64,000 nucleotides of DNA, from the NCBI GenBank assembly GCA_026075535.2, contig AP026541.1, positions 1,860,001 to 1,924,000 of the forward strand, in the 5' to 3' direction. Both the position numbers and the translations under genes were made by a program. Within the stretch, counting starts at the first letter, position 1, and each line of letters opens with the position of its first letter. Below are positions 1 to 9,887 of this stretch, one piece after another. Below the pieces are notes generated by a model. The model was not told where the DNA came from, made no database searches, and was given only the letters and a program-made list of their open reading frames with translations. This DNA comes from Tricholoma matsutake. Lineage: Eukaryota; Basidiomycota; Agaricomycetes; Agaricales; Tricholomataceae.

Positions 1-2
1 AA

Positions 3-179
3 TATGTGGCTGGTGGTCTATTCCGATGGGTTGAGCATGGGTTTCAGAAGGAGGAGAGCTATGCTAATGGATCTTTGGCAGCCAAGTGTCTGGCAGAAGA
101 AGTTCATAGGGCAGCACGTAAGGATTTTGGTCTTTCTTTGTTTTCTACAATGGATGAGCTGCGTGCAATGGTGCAATAG
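3..179 (+). pseudogene. C-terminal fragment of an unrecognised protein
   Basis: An open frame enters from the left edge and ends at TAG 177-179. It reads as about 58 ordinary, charged residues (starting around YVAGGLFRW and ending DELRAMVQ). The composition looks more like coding sequence than the other two frames, but I do not recognise the family. It may be the end of a transposon or host gene lying outside the window. Confidence 0.25.
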
Positions 180-684
180 AGCTAACTTAGCATCTGCTGC
201 ATTGTACCAGTAAACTGGCAATCAACACTACTTCATGTAAAATTACAATTAGACCCATTCATCTGCTCAGTAATATATTGTCTTTTGCTTCCTAGCTCCT
301 AGTACAATGAGAACATGGAGAGTGGCCTGATAGAACCTCTGAGCCTGAACTTGAAGCTTGAAGGCTTGTCCAATCTCAATCAGATGTGACATTAGGACAT
401 GTTTATACCCTTACATAATTATAAACAAGTCACAGGAAGTTCAAGTTGAAGTGGTAGTACTCGACTTCTTGTTCAAGTTCTCCCTCTTGTCCTTCCTCAC
501 TTCTGCGTGTGCTGCTCTTACTTCCTGGCCCTGCAGGTCTGACTTTTTGTCACCTGCCCAGTTGTGTCTGACTTTTTGTCATGCAACCCTACATTTGGGT
601 TACCTCTGGCCCCTTGAACCTGTTAGCAGCTCGCCCTAGAGTCCTTGACAGGAATTTCAGTATATCCAAGTGTCAGATGTCCCC
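180..684. other. No recognisable gene
   Basis: AT/GC-mixed sequence without a convincing reading frame. The 93-residue open frame at 358-639 has no recognisable domain and is probably chance. It leads into the diverged tandem repeat that begins near 685. Confidence 0.4.
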
Positions 685-1480
685 TTGAGGTGAGATCCCC
701 TTTACCCACTATATCAGTTATGCAATGCCTGTCCATTGCTCATGCCTAGGAAATTGGCGCAAGCAGCACATAGCAACAGGGTGGCAGCTGATAAAAGATC
801 AAGAGCTGATGTGTTTTCTACTTTAGTTCATCCTGAAGCCCATTCACCTCCACAAAGGTGTTAATGTTTCCTATATCCAAGGTGGTTGGCTGAGGTACTT
901 TGTTCCAGTGGTGCCCAGTCAAGCTGCTTGGCGGATGCACCTCCACGTATGCACTGGTGTTGGCTTGATGTAGCAGTGACGATAAGCTTCTCAACGTGTC
1001 TGATGGCACCTCAAGGTGAGAGCCTCCTTTCTTACCCTGCCCTGTCAAATATACAATGCCTGCCCTTTACTCAAGCCCAGGGAATTGGCGCAAGTGACGT
1101 GTAGCTGTATGGTGGCAGGCAATCAATGATCAAGAACTGATGCGTTTTTTTTTACTTTAGTTCATCCCGAAGCCCATTCACCTTGACAAAGCTGTTAATG
1201 CTTCCCATATCTGATGCAGTGTTCAGAATTCAGGATATGTGTCAGTGTTGGCATGAGTAATGGCAATGACTTGGATGGGCTTCCCAAGGTGAGAGCCTCC
1301 CTTCTTACCATGCCCTGTCAGGTATGCAATGCCCGCCATTTACTCGAGCCTGGGAAATTGGCGTACACAACACGTAGCTGTATGGCGGCAGGTAATCAAA
1401 GATTGAAAGCTGATGTGCTTTCTAGCTTAGTTAATCCCTCAGCCATCTGAAAGGTATTCATATTTCTTATATCTGATGTG
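685..1480. repeat. Diverged tandem repeat, three units
   Basis: Three imperfect copies begin at about 685, 1012 and 1286 with the motif AAGGTGAGAGCC or a close variant. Each continues through a shared block (TGCAATGCC..., GGGAATTGGCGCAAG, a GGTGGCAG stretch, GATCAAGA) to a pyrimidine-rich ACTTTAGTT. Unit spacing is roughly 327 and 274 bases. Every unit starts like a 5' splice site and contains a TTTAG like a 3' splice site, so it may be a degraded tandemly duplicated exon-intron segment. No coding frame runs through all three. Confidence 0.6.
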
Positions 1481-2129
1481 GGCAGCTAAAATGTCCTGGC
1501 CCAGGCGCACTCAAGCAAATGGCTGGGCAGCCGTTCCTCTACTTGGCAGCCCATTCATGCCTCCATTTGCATGCCATCTTTTTTTGCTTTGGCCATGATG
1601 CAACAGTACCTATGCAGCTACCTTTAATTTATATGCCATTCAAATGCATCATGCCTGCTCGTCCCCAAGTTCCCAACTTCAAGTTGGTCCCCACTGATTC
1701 CACATATTTCATCGGTTGCTTTCTCCATCTCATATACATAGCAGTCAAAGTCCAGATATGGCATTAATGATAGTTGAAAATGAGTATTGATAAATTTAAT
1801 TATATCTAGCCTTTGAAGCATGGTCATTGTGATGTATGCTAGGAAGTAAGGCATGCTTCTTGTTCTCTTAACCATTATTTTACCCTTATTCTACTAGTAT
1901 GCCTCAAGGAATAAAGTCCTAAGACTTTGTGGGGTGCATGTTCATAATTTTCTACTTCCTTGCATAGATGGGCTCCTGAGCTGCCTATTTTCAGGATCAT
2001 CCCCACGTAATTGATGGGGTAAATGTTTTATGAGGGTAGGGCCATGCAACACAGTTGATTTGAAATCTAGAAGGGTATATACAAAATGATTGAAATGAAA
2101 AGTCTAAATGATGGTTGGTTTATCCATGC
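1481..2129. other. No recognisable gene
   Basis: AT-rich sequence without a recognisable gene, RNA or repeat. The open frames at 1519-1767 and 1624-1875 overlap on opposite strands and show no domain. Confidence 0.4.
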
Positions 2130-2640
2130 CACCTTCCTTACTTGCAGTCAGTTAGCTCTGAATCATCCTCCCTTTGCAGGCTGCAGTAGTGGCTACAGAA
2201 TGCTTGGTGCATAGTGATGAGCAAGCATGCCTTGCACTTGGCAAACAGGCCAAAGAATTCCACCTCCATTAGCCCAGGCCTATCCATGGAATCAAGCTTC
2301 GAGAATTTGTGCCAGTCAGTTTCATAACCAAGATCCACATACTCAATGGAATGGGGCACTTCGGCGGTTAAATCTATGGCCAGGGTTAGCTCAAATGTTT
2401 TGGGATTGCTCTTCACTTACCTGCTTCTGCATAGGTCCACTTCAATGGCCTTGGGATGCACTCTAATTCCCAGCAATGTAGAGTGGGAGGAGGGTGCAAT
2501 GCGTCACTTTCTTCATAATATGTGGTAAGTACTTTGAGCTCTAAAGAAACCTCCCAACTTACCTCGAGGTGGAAATGTCCACACTGGAATGCCAACCACC
2601 TGATATAGCCTCTGTAACGGCACTGGGCCACTGTAAACAC
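2130..2640 (-). pseudogene. Decayed unknown basidiomycete gene fragment
   Basis: The minus-strand frame at 2416-2138 encodes about 90 residues with plausible protein composition (FELTLAIDLTAEVP, then YETDWHKFSKLD, MEVEFFGLF and a Cys/His-rich CKACLLITMH segment). A second frame at 2640-2413 lies upstream, overlaps it slightly and could be the preceding exon. Similar VEFFG-like sequences feel familiar from agaricomycete repetitive gene families, but I cannot name one. There is no continuous start-to-stop gene. Confidence 0.3.
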
Positions 2641-3189
2641 TTACTGCATTCTTCAGTATAGATGGAGACTGACCGATGTATCCACATCAGCCATTTGCAC
2701 ATTTGGCAATGTACTCCCCGGCATAGCATCCAAAGACCAGTATGTATATGGCCGCTTCAGTGAAGACTGGGTCTTCGCTAGCCTGTTGAAGCAACAGACA
2801 CAAGCAGCTGGGCTCAAGGAATTGGTAATGCTCATGATGTTCATGCAGTGTACCCAGCACTATGTGCTTCCTTCCATGGATGGGCCTTTATATGACCATC
2901 AGAGATGCAGCAGCAAGGTTCCAAGCTATGCACCAGTGCCATTTGGTCAGTTTCAGTGTAGCTGGCTCGAGGGACCAGATGACATTTGTCGAGTTGTATA
3001 CCTTGTTGAGCAATATCTGCCAGTACATCGGGGCAGTGGTCACTGTCAGCAGCTGTGGATGCCCGGGCATGAAGAAAGGAACCAGAGCTTGATGAAGGTG
3101 AGGGGCTCAATTCAATGCTAGGTGTTGAGTTGTGCTTTGTTGGTTGAATTGGCCAGGCATTTATGGGCCGCTAGGCTTTGAATGAGTCA

Positions 3190-3270
3190 CCCCGCTGTGA
3201 CTCAGATTGACTGACTCTGAGTCAGCAATGGTGCACCATGACTCAGATTGATGGACTCTGAGTCAGTGAG
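3190..3270. repeat. Duplicated palindrome built on TGACTCA
   Basis: Two copies of a short hairpin occur about 42 bases apart. In each, TGACTCAGATTGA is followed closely by GACTCTGAGTCA, so GACTCAG pairs with CTGAGTC. TGACTCA is also the core binding site of Gcn4/AP-1-type bZIP proteins, but nothing nearby shows regulatory use. Confidence 0.6.
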
Positions 3271-3639
3271 GTCATTAAAAGTGGGCGCAGCAAGCAATGG
3301 GCCCCATCCTCCTTGGCCCCCATTGTATCCCCAATGCTGGATGAGAACTCTCCTCCAGACAATGCTACAAGTGTCAATGCCCTCAAGCTTGGGAACAGGA
3401 AAAAGCCATGTGTCCATTGTATTTCCACCATGCCATGCTTTAATGCTACCACTCAGCCATGCCAGTGATCCCTTAGTTCATTATGGGTGACATTTTGGCT
3501 GAGCAGTGCATGTGATGTGCAGCATCCAAGCATTGCTGACCAATGGCATACTTTGCATGGGTGAGGAGGGGGAAGTCATAGAAGAGTTGCTCACTCCTGA
3601 GCAAGTATCATACTTGATTAATCTACTTCTCGGCTAATA

Positions 3640-4776
3640 CTCTTTCAGGTCGCAGGACCAGAAAAGAGCATAGAGTGTTCCAACAACTCTTGCGCATGGT
3701 GCCCCATCTTCTGGAGCGCCTCATGGAAGCTTCTAATGAAGAGTGCATAGCGGTCACAGAATTAGTATGTTGATTGCTCCATGAATCTACATACCTTTAA
3801 AAGCTTTTCTCATCCATTAAGGTACTTTTCTCATCCATTAAAGATTCAAAAGGGCATATCCAGTGCAAGATTGGATGATAATAAGAGCTTGAAAGGTGTT
3901 GTTCTGGAGTGGATAAGCCCTCCCAGCATACCTGTCCACCCACCCCTCTCCCAGAATGTCAAGACAAACAGGGGCTATCACTATCCCACTGGTGCCCTCC
4001 TCTGTCCTGCTGGTCCAGACTGGAACAATGCAGAGTCAGCATTCCTTCCTTTGCATATGCAGTTTACACCACTGATCTCCCCATTTAGTGTGCATGAAAA
4101 ACTTTCTAGTGGTGAAATGCCTGTCCACGGTGATCAGTGGCTGATGCTGGTGTATGCAGACCAGGAGTATGATCCCAAAAACCCTTGGGAGGGGCTGTTC
4201 AGAAGCTGGATTCTTGTTTGGGTTCATATGCATTTTTCCTCCTCATCCACTGCTGACTCTGTCTTGTTCAGGCATTCAAGCACATCTTTACCTCACCCAG
4301 TTCAGTAGAGAAAGAGGTGAAGGCAACAATATCAGGTAATGCTTGTATCCACAGCATGACCTGGGTCACTACCACCTCCCTGGCCTATGTAGCCATGCAG
4401 GTGTGTGGGGAGTTAGCACACTAGTAACCCATCACTGATGATCTAACCAGCTTCGCTTCGCATTATCATCCTCTTCAGTGTTCTGTCAGTTGGACACCAT
4501 GATGGATTCTGAATGATTTTACAAAAGTGTCCTGGACTTCTTAGATGATCCAGAGGAGAAGGACGAGGTGGATGATCTGTTGAACTGGTGGAACTGGTAG
4601 GCATCGACGAATTGATTTCACTGTACCAGCCATTGGCAGCAGCTGATTCCCCCGTTAGCCAGGTGTTTCCAAGCTACATTGTACATGATCACATGGTAAC
4701 AAAACAGAGCATGCTAGCCAGACTGAAGGAGCAAAGGGCCCTGAAACAGGCACAGTTGAATGGGGGGGGATCGTAA
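3640..4776 (+). pseudogene. DUF6698-like gene, decayed
   Basis: Pieces in several plus-strand frames match my recollection of the agaricomycete DUF6698 family, whose function is unknown. In order they are: RTRKEHRVFQQLLRMVPHLL (from about 3655); a block with KGVVLEWI and NVKTNRGYHYPTGALLCPAG ending in DWNN (about 3890-4040); GDQWLMLVYADQEYDP and PWEGLFRS (about 4130-4210); a FTSPSS-like exon read in another frame; DFLDDPEEKDEVDDLLNWWN (about 4540-4600); and a tail to the stop near 4776. Likely introns separate the first blocks. Frame changes, the in-frame TGA near 4512 and an early stop after the tryptophan pair suggest it is broken. Such genes are often repeated beside transposons in these fungi. 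The family call rests on memory. Confidence 0.45.
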
Positions 4777-5037
4777 AATACCAGCTAGCTGTAGATTAGC
4801 AATGCAATTGGCTTTCTTACAACCACCGAGCGAAATTAGAGTGACTGATCAGAGAGCAGATCAATGCCTGCACAGGTCAGCTCTCACAAGGATGAAGCAG
4901 GCTCATATTACTTACCCATCTTACAGGATATAGAGTCCAGACAACTAATGACTGATGGATGACAGACCTAGCACTCCAGATGATATATATCCAGTCTTTC
5001 TCTAAAGCCACAGATTTACCTCTCCTACATACCTTGT
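4777..5037. other. No recognisable gene
   Basis: Nothing recognisable between the DUF6698-like remnant and the first hAT element. The last eight bases (AATGTATG, 5038-5045) are the left target duplication of that element. Confidence 0.4.
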
Positions 5038-5045
5038 AATGTATG

Positions 5046-5847
5046 TAGTGTTTAAAGGTCCAGTCCAGTCCGGTTTTTGACTTCCAAATGGGGCAGCTGG
5101 CAACTGCAACTGGTCTAGGACTGACACAGATATTGGAGGACCGCAACCAGACCCTTTAGGACTGGTCCTAATCAGTCCATGGACCATAAAAAGACTGGTT
5201 CGGACTGGTCTTTTGTCATAAAATTTATCGTGCCAAACAACCCATATGTATCTCAACAAATATGACCATTACCTCATATAAATTATATTCATGGATAGAG
5301 ATTGTAATGCTCTGTAGACTGATCCAACATTTAAGCAATTCTGTCAAGATTCAACTGAGATATGGCCAAAACCAAAAGGACATGCATTCAAGTTGCAGTT
5401 TGTAGTTTGTAGTTGCACTCATTTTGGCTGTTATATGAATAAAATCCCATGGTACAGATGATTAGGTGTGTTGTTGTTACTTTTATGATGTCATATAGCT
5501 GTACAAAAAAATTATAGCTCAGGTAATAAGCAATGCAATCAAAGTTGTTCTGATACCACAAAATACTCATACAAAAATGTTTTTGGTCATATCTCAACCA
5601 ATTCTTGACCATTTTTGATGATCCAGGGACCGAAAATGAAGTAAATATGTGTGGGAGTAAGGTCCAACATACGTTGGGACAAAAAACTGGTCGCAACCGG
5701 TTTTTCATCGGTCCTACTATATTTTTCACAATGAAAGACCAGCAACTGGACTGAAAAAGACTGGTCCATAAGTAGACCCCTAATCGGTCCAGTTCAGTTC
5801 AGTTTCGGTCTTTTTTTCGGTCCTACAGACTGGACCTTTAAACATTA
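5046..5847. mobile_element. hAT-like non-autonomous element, copy 1
   Basis: The element begins TAGTGTTTAAAGGTCCAG and ends in the inverted CTGGACCTTTAAACATTA. It is flanked by an exact 8-bp duplication, AATGTATG (5038-5045 and 5848-5855). Eight-base duplications and a TAGTG terminus (fitting the hAT YARNG rule) point to the hAT superfamily. Subterminal regions are crowded with CAGTCC, GACTGG and GACCAGT motifs, as expected for transposase-binding sites. There is no transposase gene, so it depended on another element. About 790 bp of it is near-identical to the nested copy at 7014-7804. Confidence 0.9.
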
Positions 5848-6827
5848 AATGTATGGAATTCAGAGAACAGTGTCCGAGATATATCAATGTTGGTGCTTAT
5901 GGTGCAAGTCACCCAGACTTCCCCTTCTTACAAGTGTTGGGACTATGGGTAATTTTTGCTCATTCTGTCATTAAATTTGCAGACCTGTCTTTCCAATACA
6001 TATGATCTGTGCAAGCATTTCTTACAGACTTTTTACCAATTCTGTGGGTTTGTCAATCTGATGTTTTCACATACTTCATATAAATCTTCTCAAGTAACTG
6101 CTCTTAGGCAGCTGCTGATCAGCGGAACCCTCATGTGATTGCTGGCAGAATCTGCCATTGCTACTGTCCTTTATAAGTGTTGGGACAACAGGTGGATTTT
6201 CATCACTCTTTTCTAAATTTCACAGAATTGTTGGTCCGATGCTTCAAGGCCTTTTCTTGCATGTCTTACAGAACTTCTGAAGCAACTGTTTCCTGGCAGC
6301 TAGTGCTTCAAGGTCCAGTCTACAGGACTGAAAAATACCATAAGACCAAACTGGACCGAACCTCTGTCCAGTCTTTTTTTTGGTTGCGGTTGCCCACATT
6401 TAGGGTTGTTATGGTTGCTGGTTGCCTCATTTTGTAAATGTTTGAAAACCGTTCAAAAACTGGTTGCAATCGGTTGCAACCAGTCTTCACACAGTAGTAT
6501 GTACTCATGGAAAAGTATCTACATTACAAGAAAATACAACTAATATATACTATTGATACTATTGATACTAAATATAGGAATGAGCCATGTGAAGGAAAAG
6601 CACTCATTTCATGAGTTCTTATATACCCCATGGATGCACATGGACCATTTGGTTGTGCTTGCAGCTATGGTCAGACTTGCACCCCAAAAAAAGAAAGTGG
6701 CACCACTTGCCAAACAATTCCCATGACCACCAACAACCTGCAATGCCGCTTCCTCTCTCTCCACTTCCTCTCACTGCCAACAGTACCCACCACCTACCTT
6801 AGAAACACCACGCCTCAACCACAAAGT

Positions 6828-6933
6828 GGGCCCAAATGATGAGCTAGAGCCTAGTCATTGTTTGGGCCCCAGGTATGTTTTTTATTGTTCATTTCATCTT
6901 TTTTCTACTAACAATACATTTCTTTTTGTTTAG
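6828..6933 (+). other. Hairpin plus intron-like module
   Basis: GGGCCCAAATGA (from 6828) pairs with TCATTGTTTGGGCCC (ending 6869). Three bases later comes GTATGT (6873), then a pyrimidine-rich stretch, CTACTAAC as a possible branch point, and TTTAG ending at 6933. Intron length would be about 61 bases, typical for basidiomycetes. Matching modules occur at 55695-55788 and 55935-56018. Confidence 0.6.
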
Positions 6934-7013
6934 TTTTTTGCACCCCGAGCCCTGCCCAATGCCCCTCCCAATGCCATACAGACGCCAACACCAGCTGACA
7001 GGATAGCAATAAT

Positions 7014-7804
7014 TAGTGTTTAAAGGTCCAGTCCAGTCTGGTTTTTGACTTCCAAATGGGGCAATCAGCAACTGCAACTGGTCTAGGACTGACACAGATA
7101 TTGGAGGACTGCAACTGGACCCTTTAGGACCGGTCCTAATCAGTCCATGGACTGTAAAAAGACTGGTTCAGACCAGTCTTTTGTCGTAAAATTTATTGTG
7201 CCAAATAACCCATATGTATCTCAACAAATATGACCATTACCTCTTATATATTATATTCATGGATAGAGATTGTAATGCTCTGTAGACCGATCCAACATTT
7301 AAGCAATTCTGTCAAGTTTGGACTGAGATATGGCCAAAACCGAAAGGACATGCATTCAAGCTGTGGTTTGTAGTTTGTAATTTGTAGTTTGTAGTTGCAC
7401 TCATTTGGGCTGTTATATGAATAAAATCCCATGGTACCGATGATTAGGTGTGTTGTTGTTACTTTTATGATGTCATATAGCTGTACAAAAAAAATTATAG
7501 CTCAGGTAATAAGCAATGCAATCAAAGTTGTTCTGATACAACAAAATACTTGTACAAAAATGTTTTTGGTCATATCTCAACCAATTCTTGACCGTTTTTG
7601 ATGGTCCAGGGACCAAAAATGAAGTAAATATGTGTGGGAGTAAGGTCCAGCATATGTTGGGATGAAAGACCAGTCACAACCAGTTTTAACTGGTTTTTCA
7701 TCGGTCCTACCATATTTTTCAAAATGAAAGACCAGTCCTAATCAGTCCAGTTCAGTTCAGTTTCAGTCTTTTTTTGGTCCTACAGACTGGACCTTTAAAC
7801 ACTA
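7014..7804. mobile_element. hAT-like non-autonomous element, copy 3 (nested)
   Basis: It starts TAGTGTTTAAAGGTCCAG and ends CTGGACCTTTAAACACTA. The flanks are GCAATAAT (7006-7013) and GCGATAAT (7805-7812), an 8-bp duplication with one G/A difference at a CpG. It lies wholly inside copy 2 and is therefore younger. It is close to copy 1 in sequence and length (791 versus 802 bp), including the unstable TTTGTAG run near 7370-7395. Confidence 0.9.
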
Positions 7805-7823
7805 GCGATAATGTCGCAAAGTA

Positions 7824-7857
7824 AGCCCAAACGACACTAGTTAGTGTCATTTGGGCT
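7824..7857. repeat. 16-bp-arm hairpin
   Basis: AGCCCAAACGACACTA and TAGTGTCATTTGGGCT flank a 2-base loop, with a single C/A mismatch at a CpG. It shares the outer GCCCAAA arm with the other modules but has its own inner arm (GACACTA/TAGTGTC). It is followed by GGTAC, a T-rich stretch, ACTAACTAAC and TTTTTAG near 7923. Confidence 0.65.
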
Positions 7858-8119
7858 GTAGGGTACTTTTTTATGATTCATTTCCTGTGTTTACTAACTA
7901 ACTAGCTATTATTTCTTCTTTTTAGGTTCTTGCTTGTTCACAATAACACCTACCTGTGCCCTACACTGCCACTGTTAGCCTCTGCTCATGGGGCTGCAAC
8001 ATTGGACAACAACACCGGGATGCCACATCACACAACACCACCACCCCACATGTGAGCCACTGCTCGTAGGGGGCAATGGAGGTGCTGACTACAAATGGCA
8101 CTGCATCAACACAATGAAC

Positions 8120-8330
8120 GATGGCAAAAATGGGGAGGATGGTGACGAATGACAAGGAGGGGATGACAAATGGCAATGCAAGGGCGACAAACAGCAATGC
8201 AAGGGTGACAAACAGCAATGCAAGGGCAACAAATGGCAATGCAAGGGCGACAAACAATAATGTGGAGACAACAATGCAAGGATGGCAGACTACAATGCAA
8301 GGACGACAAACAACAATGCTGGGGTGAATT
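8120..8330. repeat. 21-bp minisatellite
   Basis: About eight imperfect units of the type CAATGCAAGGGCGACAAACA. Because 21 is a multiple of three, all frames stay open, producing repetitive pseudo-proteins (NSNARAT units on plus; Leu/Pro/His-rich on minus). These are not credible genes. Confidence 0.75.
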
Positions 8331-8393
8331 GAATGCAGGGTACAACGAACAATGAGGCCAACAACAACGAATACTGGGGGATGATGTATGATG

Positions 8394-8537
8394 CTCAGTA
8401 AAAAAGGATTTTCCAGGAAGTCACGTGATTGTCAGACCAAACTCTTGACTATTACCTGACTATTTGTCGTTTTTTTGACATTTACATGACTATAGCCTGA
8501 CAGTCACGTGACTACGGGAAAATCCTTTTTTACTGAG
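8394..8537. mobile_element. 144-bp palindromic MITE
   Basis: The left end CTCAGTAAAAAAGGATTTTC and right end GAAAATCCTTTTTTACTGAG are inverted copies. They continue inward through matching TCACGTGA and TGTCAG blocks, giving arms of about 45 bases. The flanks repeat TATGATG (8387-8393 and 8538-8544); counting the shared G gives 8 bp. The element is too short to code for anything. It sits inside hAT copy 2 just after the minisatellite. Confidence 0.75.
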
Positions 8538-9375
8538 TATGATGCCCCACTCTCGCTACAAACGCGAGACAGTGGGGGCTTTCTATTTCTTTCTTTTTTT
8601 TGTTAGGTCTTTTTTTCTTTCTATTAGCAACTGCCCCCACCGCTGCAAGCACCTGCTCGCAGGGTGATGTAATAAGTATATAATAAAATTTATTTATACT
8701 GTAAAAATAGTAGTAAAACCAGTCGAAACCGGTCTTTTTGGTTATGGTCCTCCAAGTTTGGGCAACAGTTTGGACCAGTTGCGGTCCACGGTTGCCCTCT
8801 TGGGGGTCGAAAAACCAGACCGAACTGGACCTTAAAACACTACTGGCAGCTGCTGATCAGCAGAACCCACCTGATATAGCTGGCTGAATCCACCACCGCT
8901 GCCATCCTTTATAAAGGTTGGGACCAAAGGTGGCTTTCTGTCCATCTTTTGCAAATTTTTCTGATGCACCATGCTTTTACCAATTCGAGAGGTTTGCCAG
9001 TCTGATACTTCATGGTCTATACTCACAATTCTTATGAATATTCTCAAGTAATCACTTCCAGGCAGCAGCTGATCAGTGAGGCCATCCTAATATAGCTGGT
9101 GGAATCTGCCATCACTACCGTCCTTATAAGTGTTGGGACAACAGGTGGATTTTCATCACTCTTTTCTAAATTTCACTGATCAATCACACTTGATATCTCT
9201 GTTCATTAAATTTCACATATGTATACTATTTGTTCAGCTACTACCATACATTTCGAAAGCTCAATTCTGAGTGCGCTGTTGAAATTTGTCAACGCTACCG
9301 TCCTTTAAATACCCTTTTCAGACTGTATATAAGAATTGCAAATATTATTGTTAATTTGGATATTTTAAGGCCTTA

Positions 9376-9600
9376 TCAAGCCTTAACCTTTTCGGCCCAA
9401 AACCCAGATGGCACCCATGTTGGATCGACGAACGCAAGCTGTTGATGGGCTTTTCGGGGATCATATTTTGCAGGCAGCTTATCTTCAGCCAGGCATTCCT
9501 CAAGATACCTGATGGTGTGCCAATAACAGAGCTGACTTTTTGCATCAGGCCATACATCACAGATTGCACTCAATCTTTGTCACTGTGTGCCACAGCAAGG
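9376..9600 (-). pseudogene. Fragment of a DDE transposase (MULE-like)
   Basis: On the minus strand about 65 residues include DVWPDAKSQLCYWHTIRYLE, then KYDPRKAHQ and DPTWVPSGFW. The pattern of aspartate, a QLCYWH motif and a following helix is what I recall from Mutator-like transposases of basidiomycetes, where it lies after the second catalytic aspartate. The fragment has no start or end and upstream sequence is out of frame. The superfamily assignment is tentative. Confidence 0.45.
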
Positions 9601-9887
9601 TTAGGTGTGTACCGAAAGTTGTGCACTGTTCAGTCTCCGAGCACTGTAATATTCTGGCTATCGAATAGATGCTGACCCATTTTTTTTGCGGGGCTCATTG
9701 GTATAAGACCGAGTCCTCAATAATGAGAACTTGGAAATGTCATCAACCAGCCATGACATAGCACCCACTGGAAGTTGCTACAGTTCTGCACGTTTACAGT
9801 AACGAAGCGTTGTCCTTGATTCTGTTATTGCACATGGATAAAATCCCCCGGATCGAGTCACCAATGATTTGAACCAACTCGTCCTAA

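Larger units (their letters stand above)
6301..8842. mobile_element. hAT-like non-autonomous element, copy 2 (long form)
   Basis: It starts TAGTGCTTCAAGGTCCAG and ends CTGGACCTTAAAACACTA. The target duplication CTGGCAGC is exact (6293-6300 and 8843-8850). At 2542 bp it is the longest copy because a second element (7014-7804) has inserted in it, along with a small palindromic MITE (8394-8537). Its interior has a TATATACC-type segment near 6622, a hairpin followed by an intron-like segment (6828-6933), another such hairpin at 7824-7857, a 21-bp minisatellite and GAGC-type hairpins. No transposase is encoded. Confidence 0.9.
5900..9190. repeat. Tandem repeat (about 200-bp unit) split by an hAT element
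   Basis: Related units contain GGCAGCTGCTGATCAG, a CTTTATAAGTGTTGGGAC block, GGTTTGTCAATCTGATG and TTCTCAAGTAA. They lie at about 5920-6107, 6108-6300, 8843-9061 and 9062-9190. The third unit is joined only after removal of the hAT element at 6301-8842, whose 8-bp target duplication CTGGCAGC is part of the unit. The array therefore predates the insertion. I see no coding function. Confidence 0.7.

Noticed and set aside
3190..3270. Gcn4-type regulatory site cluster
   Set aside because: TGACTCA occurs only as part of a duplicated palindrome with no nearby gene start.
8089..8345. Several overlapping open frames on both strands
   Set aside because: The 21-bp minisatellite keeps all frames open; the products are low-complexity and have no domain.
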